Shown piece by piece: positions 39,883-43,203 of a stretch of 43,203 nucleotides of DNA. The DNA comes from a virus. A program made the position numbers and the translations under genes. How positions within the stretch are numbered: the stretch's first letter is position 1; every line of letters begins with the position of its first letter. The notes below the pieces were generated by a model. That model was not told the origin of the DNA and made no database searches. It saw nothing but the letters and a program-made list of their open reading frames with translations. The stretch is from the IMG/VR virus record IMGVR_UViG_3300030616_000008, positions 1 to 43,203 of that record; one strand, written 5' to 3'.

Positions 39883-40785
39883 ATGGCATGGAGTGCCGCA
39901 GGAACAATGATAAGTAGACCTTATCAGGGTTTTGCAAGCTGGTGGGTAGAAGCCACATACGGCAACGATACACCAAAGAGTGCAGCGTCAGAAATAGCTG
40001 ATTGTGTAGGCTCTGCAAGATTTGAAACTGGTGAGGTAAATAAATATTATAGAAGTATTGATAGCTACAAAATAAGTAAAGCAACAGAAACATTGATTGA
40101 CTATACATTTCATTTAGAATATCATGTGCAATATGACGATGAATTAGCAAAATATTTATTCTTAAGAGGTGCTGATGATAATGTACGTTCATTAGGCTTC
40201 GAAATAGGAATGAATACAGGAAGTGCAGCGTATGATTCATTTTTCATTCTAAAAGGATGTAAATGTAAGAATGCGGAATTGAATGGTTCTGAAGGTGAAG
40301 GGTGGAATGTAACAGCTGACTTTTCTGTTCGTGATATAACAATTACGGATACACAAAATAGTACAGTTACAACTACAGTTACTGGTGATTTATGTATGTT
40401 TAACGTTGCTGGAAACATACAAGCTGATGCAGCAGATATAGCATATGCAGTAAACAACTTTACAGTTAGAGTGAGTCATGGAATAGATGATATTTGGACA
40501 GTTGGAAGCAGATTAAAGAAAGCTGCGATAGGAACTGCGATGGATATTACAGGTTCATGCGATATATCAATGGATGATGGTGGTGGAAACCACATAAATG
40601 ATGTAATAGGAAGTGCAGAGGCAACATCAATAGTAATAGACTTAGGTACTGGTGGCTCATTGAGATTTACACTTTCTAATGCAAGGTTTGATTCAGGGAT
40701 GATTGAAACTGCAGGACGTTCAGAGGGTGTAATAGAGGGCTGTCCATTTACTTGCAGAGACATAGCAATAACAGCTGTACCATAG
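39883..40785 (+). CDS. Major tail tube protein
   Basis: 300 residues. Beta-sandwich pattern of tail tubes: ISKATETLIDYTFHLEYHVQYDDELAKYLF..., then SLGFEIGM...FILKGCKCKNAELNG...WNVTADFSVRDI. Start at 39883 is set by GAGGTGA; a GTG at 39874 lies in that site. A terminator follows, as for an abundant protein. Confidence 0.75.
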   Translation: MAWSAAGTMISRPYQGFASWWVEATYGNDTPKSAASEIADCVGSARFETGEVNKYYRSIDSYKISKATETLIDYTFHLEYHVQYDDELAKYLFLRGADDNVRSLGFEIGMNTGSAAYDSFFILKGCKCKNAELNGSEGEGWNVTADFSVRDITITDTQNSTVTTTVTGDLCMFNVAGNIQADAADIAYAVNNFTVRVSHGIDDIWTVGSRLKKAAIGTAMDITGSCDISMDDGGGNHINDVIGSAEATSIVIDLGTGGSLRFTLSNARFDSGMIETAGRSEGVIEGCPFTCRDIAITAVP

Positions 40786-40791
40786 TTGTGT

Positions 40792-40820
40792 GGGGGATAA
40801 CTTCCCCTTATTTTATTTTT
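40792..40820 (+). terminator. Hairpin plus T-tract terminator after tail tube gene
   Basis: GGGGA/TCCCC stem (40793-40807) with a 5-base loop, then TTATTTTATTTTT. Same arrangement as after the capsid gene. Confidence 0.7.
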
Positions 40821-40850
40821 GATTTCGATAATATCTGAAGGAGGTATTAG

Positions 40851-41237
40851 ATGAAGGCTGTAATAGAATTTGTAAATAATGGAGAAGAATTTGAATTGCC
40901 AGGTTTAACTGAGAAAGACCACGAAAGAGCAATGGAAATGATAGCAACGCAACACAAGAAATTAACTAACCTGCAGTTCAATAGAGAAATGAATAGAAAG
41001 ATAGTGTTAATAACACTACAAAAAGTAGACAAGAACGTAAAATCATCTGAGATAGAAACACTGCATCCTGATGAATTTACACAATTACTCTCTGCAATAT
41101 GGAGATGCGGCAGACGAGATGAAAGTAAATTTCGAATCGGGGACGATAAGCCCAAGAATATGGATAAAGAAGTCGGAGATAAACGAAACAGTGTATCCGA
41201 TGGAAGAGTGGATAAAAAGAAAAAAGATGAGATATAG
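40851..41237 (+). CDS. Tail assembly chaperone, short form (gpG-like)
   Basis: 128 residues, small and charged, with ILTEKDHERA-like helices; GAAGGAGGTATTAG before the ATG. Its size and place, just before the tape measure, match gpG chaperones, and a second frame overlaps its end (see frameshift feature). It would coat the tape measure during tail assembly. Confidence 0.7.
   Translation: MKAVIEFVNNGEEFELPGLTEKDHERAMEMIATQHKKLTNLQFNREMNRKIVLITLQKVDKNVKSSEIETLHPDEFTQLLSAIWRCGRRDESKFRIGDDKPKNMDKEVGDKRNSVSDGRVDKKKKDEI
41056..41237 (+). other. Probable programmed frameshift window (gpG to gpGT)
   Basis: The second frame is open from 41056 to 41409 and lies in the +1/-2 phase relative to the first. 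A-rich AAAAAAG (41220-41226) allows a -2 slip, and CCC-AAG near 41152 a +1 slip. The site cannot be fixed by eye. Confidence 0.55.
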
Positions 41238-41409
41238 TTTATATTTAAATACTGGTAATATGTTAGATATATTAGATATACCACCATGGGAAATAAATGA
41301 AATAATAGAGTTTTCAAATCAAAGAAATAAAGATAGTGGTGGTAGTGTTAGACCTTTAACATCATATGAAAAAGACATGATTGAAAGAGCTAAAAATAAA
41401 GGTGGATAA
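41071..41409 (+). CDS. Tail assembly chaperone, T domain (gpGT-like, by frameshift)
   Basis: 112 residues if started at 41071, but no ribosome site precedes it. The part after the overlap (LDILDIPPWEINEIIEFSNQRN) resembles chaperone T domains, which carry a Pro-Trp-Glu loop. It is expected as an extension of the short form by frameshifting. It ends right at the GGTGGA site of the tape measure gene. Confidence 0.65.
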   Translation: MNLHNYSLQYGDAADEMKVNFESGTISPRIWIKKSEINETVYPMEEWIKRKKMRYSLYLNTGNMLDILDIPPWEINEIIEFSNQRNKDSGGSVRPLTSYEKDMIERAKNKGG

Positions 41410-43203
41410 ATGGCTATTGTAAATACATATAGATTTCAAACTGAAGGAGAAAGAGTAGTAGAGAATTCTCTAGTTAATATAAACAATTTACTCATACAAT
41501 TGACAGGTCAGATTGAAGGTACAAACAATAGACTATCTAACATGGGAGCACAACTAGGTTCATTAAATGCAAACATGGCTAAAACTACAGATAAAACAAA
41601 CAAAGTAACACAACAAACATCAATGTGGCAGAAATCACTTAAATCGGTAGCTGTAAGATTAGTTGGATTACACGCACTTTTATCAATAGGTCTTGGAAAA
41701 TTAAGAGAGCTTTGGAGTTGGGTACAAAATAGTGGAGAAGCATTTCGTAAATTTGAACGTAGACTTGCTGAAGTTTCTACAATTATAAAACAGTTAGGTG
41801 GTACAGAGATGCCACAAATGACAGCTCAAATTGAAATGCTTTCTAAACGATTTGGAAAAAATGTTGAAGATTTATCTAAAGGAATGTATGACATATTATC
41901 AGCTTCTTTTGAAGCTAGTGAAGGTATGAGATTACTACGTACAGCAACAGTTGCAAGCATAGCAGGATTGACAGATGTAGAAAAAGCTGTAGATTCATTA
42001 ACATCAATACTTAATGCTTATGGTAAAAATGTAGGACAAGCAAGTGCTGTATCTGATGAACTATTTCAAACTGTAATTAGAGGTAAATTAGTATTTGAAG
42101 ATTTAGCAAGTGCTATGGGATATATAGTACCAATCGCAGCGAACTTAGGAGTTGAAATGAGAGAACTTCTAGCTTCATTCAGTACTGCAACAAGACAAGG
42201 TCAGCACTTAGACATGGTAACTAGAGGTTTAGCATTAGGATTACAAGATATATCAGACCCAACAGTAGCATCTGCAAAAGCAGCGAAAGAATATGGTGTA
42301 GATTTAAATTCAACTGCATTACAGGTTAAAGGTTTAGAATATGTACTATATGACTTAAATGAGGCAATGAACGAATATGGGGCAAAGATATTACCAGAAA
42401 TGATAAGAAATATGCGTTCAATGAGAGTATTCATGGCTCTTACAGGGAAAGAAGGCATACAAGGATTTACTAGAGATTTAAATGAACTAAATACTGAAGC
42501 AGGTCAAACAGAAGAAGCATTTACAAAGATGGCTAATACAATGGCTTTTCAAGTAGATGTTTTAGACCAAACAATGGCACAATTAGAGAGAAGAGTAGGA
42601 GAGGTTTTTACTGGCTTTGAAATATGGTGGAAAAAGACACAAGTATGGTGGGGAACATTATTTACTTCAGGATTATTTGAAGCTGAGAAATCAGTTAGAA
42701 AAATAGACGAATATATAATACAACTACAGCGACATTATATTAGCTTAGTTGCACAACAAGGTCAAGGAATTACACCTTTCTTTAAGCAATTCGAGATGGG
42801 TAGAAAGCAGGAATTACCAGTAGACGAAGTAATTGAATACTTTAGAGTACAAGACCAAATGTACAAAAAGGCAAAAGATTGGATAGACGTAGAAAATGAA
42901 CTACGAATAGCTAAACTAGAAAAATCAGAAGCAGGTGGAGATAGACCAGCAGCATGGTTTGATGAAGATTGGAGTAGAGCATCAGAATCAGTAACAAAAC
43001 TAGAATCTAAACTAGGTGGATTACGTGAAGAATATGAAATGCTTACAATAGAAGCAGATACGCTTGTGTGGTCATTTAACTATTTAGAAGGTGCTATGGG
43101 AGATTTTACTGAAGCAATAGATAGCAACAAATTAAATATTATAACATTAAATAATGAGATTGACAGATTAGATGAACAAGTTAGAAAAACATATACAGCA
43201 TTT
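41410..43203 (+). CDS. Tail tape measure protein, N-terminal part (continues at base 2)
   Basis: 598 codons here plus 323 beyond the repeated 127 bases: 921 residues in all. GGTGGATAA precedes the ATG. A Gln/Asn-rich coiled start, a hydrophobic segment (VRLVGLHALLSIGLGKL), then the conserved TP901 tape-measure core FEASEGMRLLRTATVASIAG and LNAYGKNVGQASAVSDELFQ. It sets tail length; at about 0.15 nm per residue this gives a tail near 140 nm (a rule of thumb, not a measurement). Confidence 0.92.
   Translation, partial: MAIVNTYRFQTEGERVVENSLVNINNLLIQLTGQIEGTNNRLSNMGAQLGSLNANMAKTTDKTNKVTQQTSMWQKSLKSVAVRLVGLHALLSIGLGKLRELWSWVQNSGEAFRKFERRLAEVSTIIKQLGGTEMPQMTAQIEMLSKRFGKNVEDLSKGMYDILSASFEASEGMRLLRTATVASIAGLTDVEKAVDSLTSILNAYGKNVGQASAVSDELFQTVIRGKLVFEDLASAMGYIVPIAANLGVEMRELLASFSTATRQGQHLDMVTRGLALGLQDISDPTVASAKAAKEYGVDLNSTALQVKGLEYVLYDLNEAMNEYGAKILPEMIRNMRSMRVFMALTGKEGIQGFTRDLNELNTEAGQTEEAFTKMANTMAFQVDVLDQTMAQLERRVGEVFTGFEIWWKKTQVWWGTLFTSGLFEAEKSVRKIDEYIIQLQRHYISLVAQQGQGITPFFKQFEMGRKQELPVDEVIEYFRVQDQMYKKAKDWIDVENELRIAKLEKSEAGGDRPAAWFDEDWSRASESVTKLESKLGGLREEYEMLTIEADTLVWSFNYLEGAMGDFTEAIDSNKLNIITLNNEIDRLDEQVRKTYTAF
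43077..43203. repeat. Terminal direct repeat, right copy
   Basis: Same 127 bases as the window start; see the left copy. Confidence 0.95.

Noticed and set aside
12000-43000. CRISPR array or diversity-generating retroelement
   Set aside because: No regularly spaced identical repeats with unique spacers and no reverse transcriptase. The repeats seen are iterons and leaders.

Overview
The window is one complete circular virus genome. Bases 1-127 are repeated exactly at 43077-43203, so the two ends are the same place and the unique circle is 43,076 bp. The tape-measure gene runs across the cut (41410 to 43203, then on to 1099). The genome is AT-rich, tightly packed and split into two transcription blocks, as in a tailed virus (Caudoviricetes) with a long non-contractile tail. 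I see no sheath gene, integrase, DNA polymerase or recognisable endolysin. An archaeal host is the best reading (about 80% sure). Reasons: a near-ideal archaeal BRE/TATA promoter at 28603-28617, other TATA-like boxes, AGA/ATA-rich codon use, about a hundred N-glycosylation sequons in the exported proteins, a lipoprotein with the GWNIISLP motif often seen in methanogen-type archaea, and many one-zinc mini-proteins. Shine-Dalgarno sites (GGAGGTGA type) are strong throughout, and a few hairpin-plus-U-tract terminators are present.

Late block, plus strand, 28.7 kb through the junction to 11.9 kb. Packaging comes first: zinc ribbon, putative small terminase, RecB-like nuclease, HNH nuclease and TerL with an inserted zinc knuckle. 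Head genes follow: portal, gp10-like protein, unknowns, a maturation protease that seems to start at an AUA codon, and the HK97-fold capsid protein. Then come tail genes: connector, terminator, tube, a frameshifted tail assembly chaperone, tape measure and three distal tail proteins. The block ends with two holin-like membrane proteins, a 2,317-residue glycosylated multi-domain giant and a secreted glycoprotein.

Early block, minus strand, 27.3 kb down to 12.1 kb. It holds more than 45 mostly tiny genes with overlapping stops and starts. Recognisable products are an SF3 (D5-type) helicase, an M50-like membrane metalloprotease, a glutaredoxin-like protein, a MazG-like pyrophosphohydrolase, a lipoprotein and a pair of paralogues. 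At least a dozen encode small CxxC...CxxC zinc ribbons.

The two blocks meet at two non-coding hubs. The divergent hub (27.3-28.7 kb) carries a GC-rich self-complementary block, three iterons, a 20-bp repeat pair, CGCTGTA repeats and the late promoter; it is the best candidate origin and control region. The convergent hub (11.93-12.11 kb) is small. Both hubs contain the same repeated element: a conserved left arm and a perfect 13-bp inverted repeat (GGTTACACTTTTT-type) around a 66-69 nt A/T-tract spacer. This two-copy boundary element is the most notable unexplained feature.
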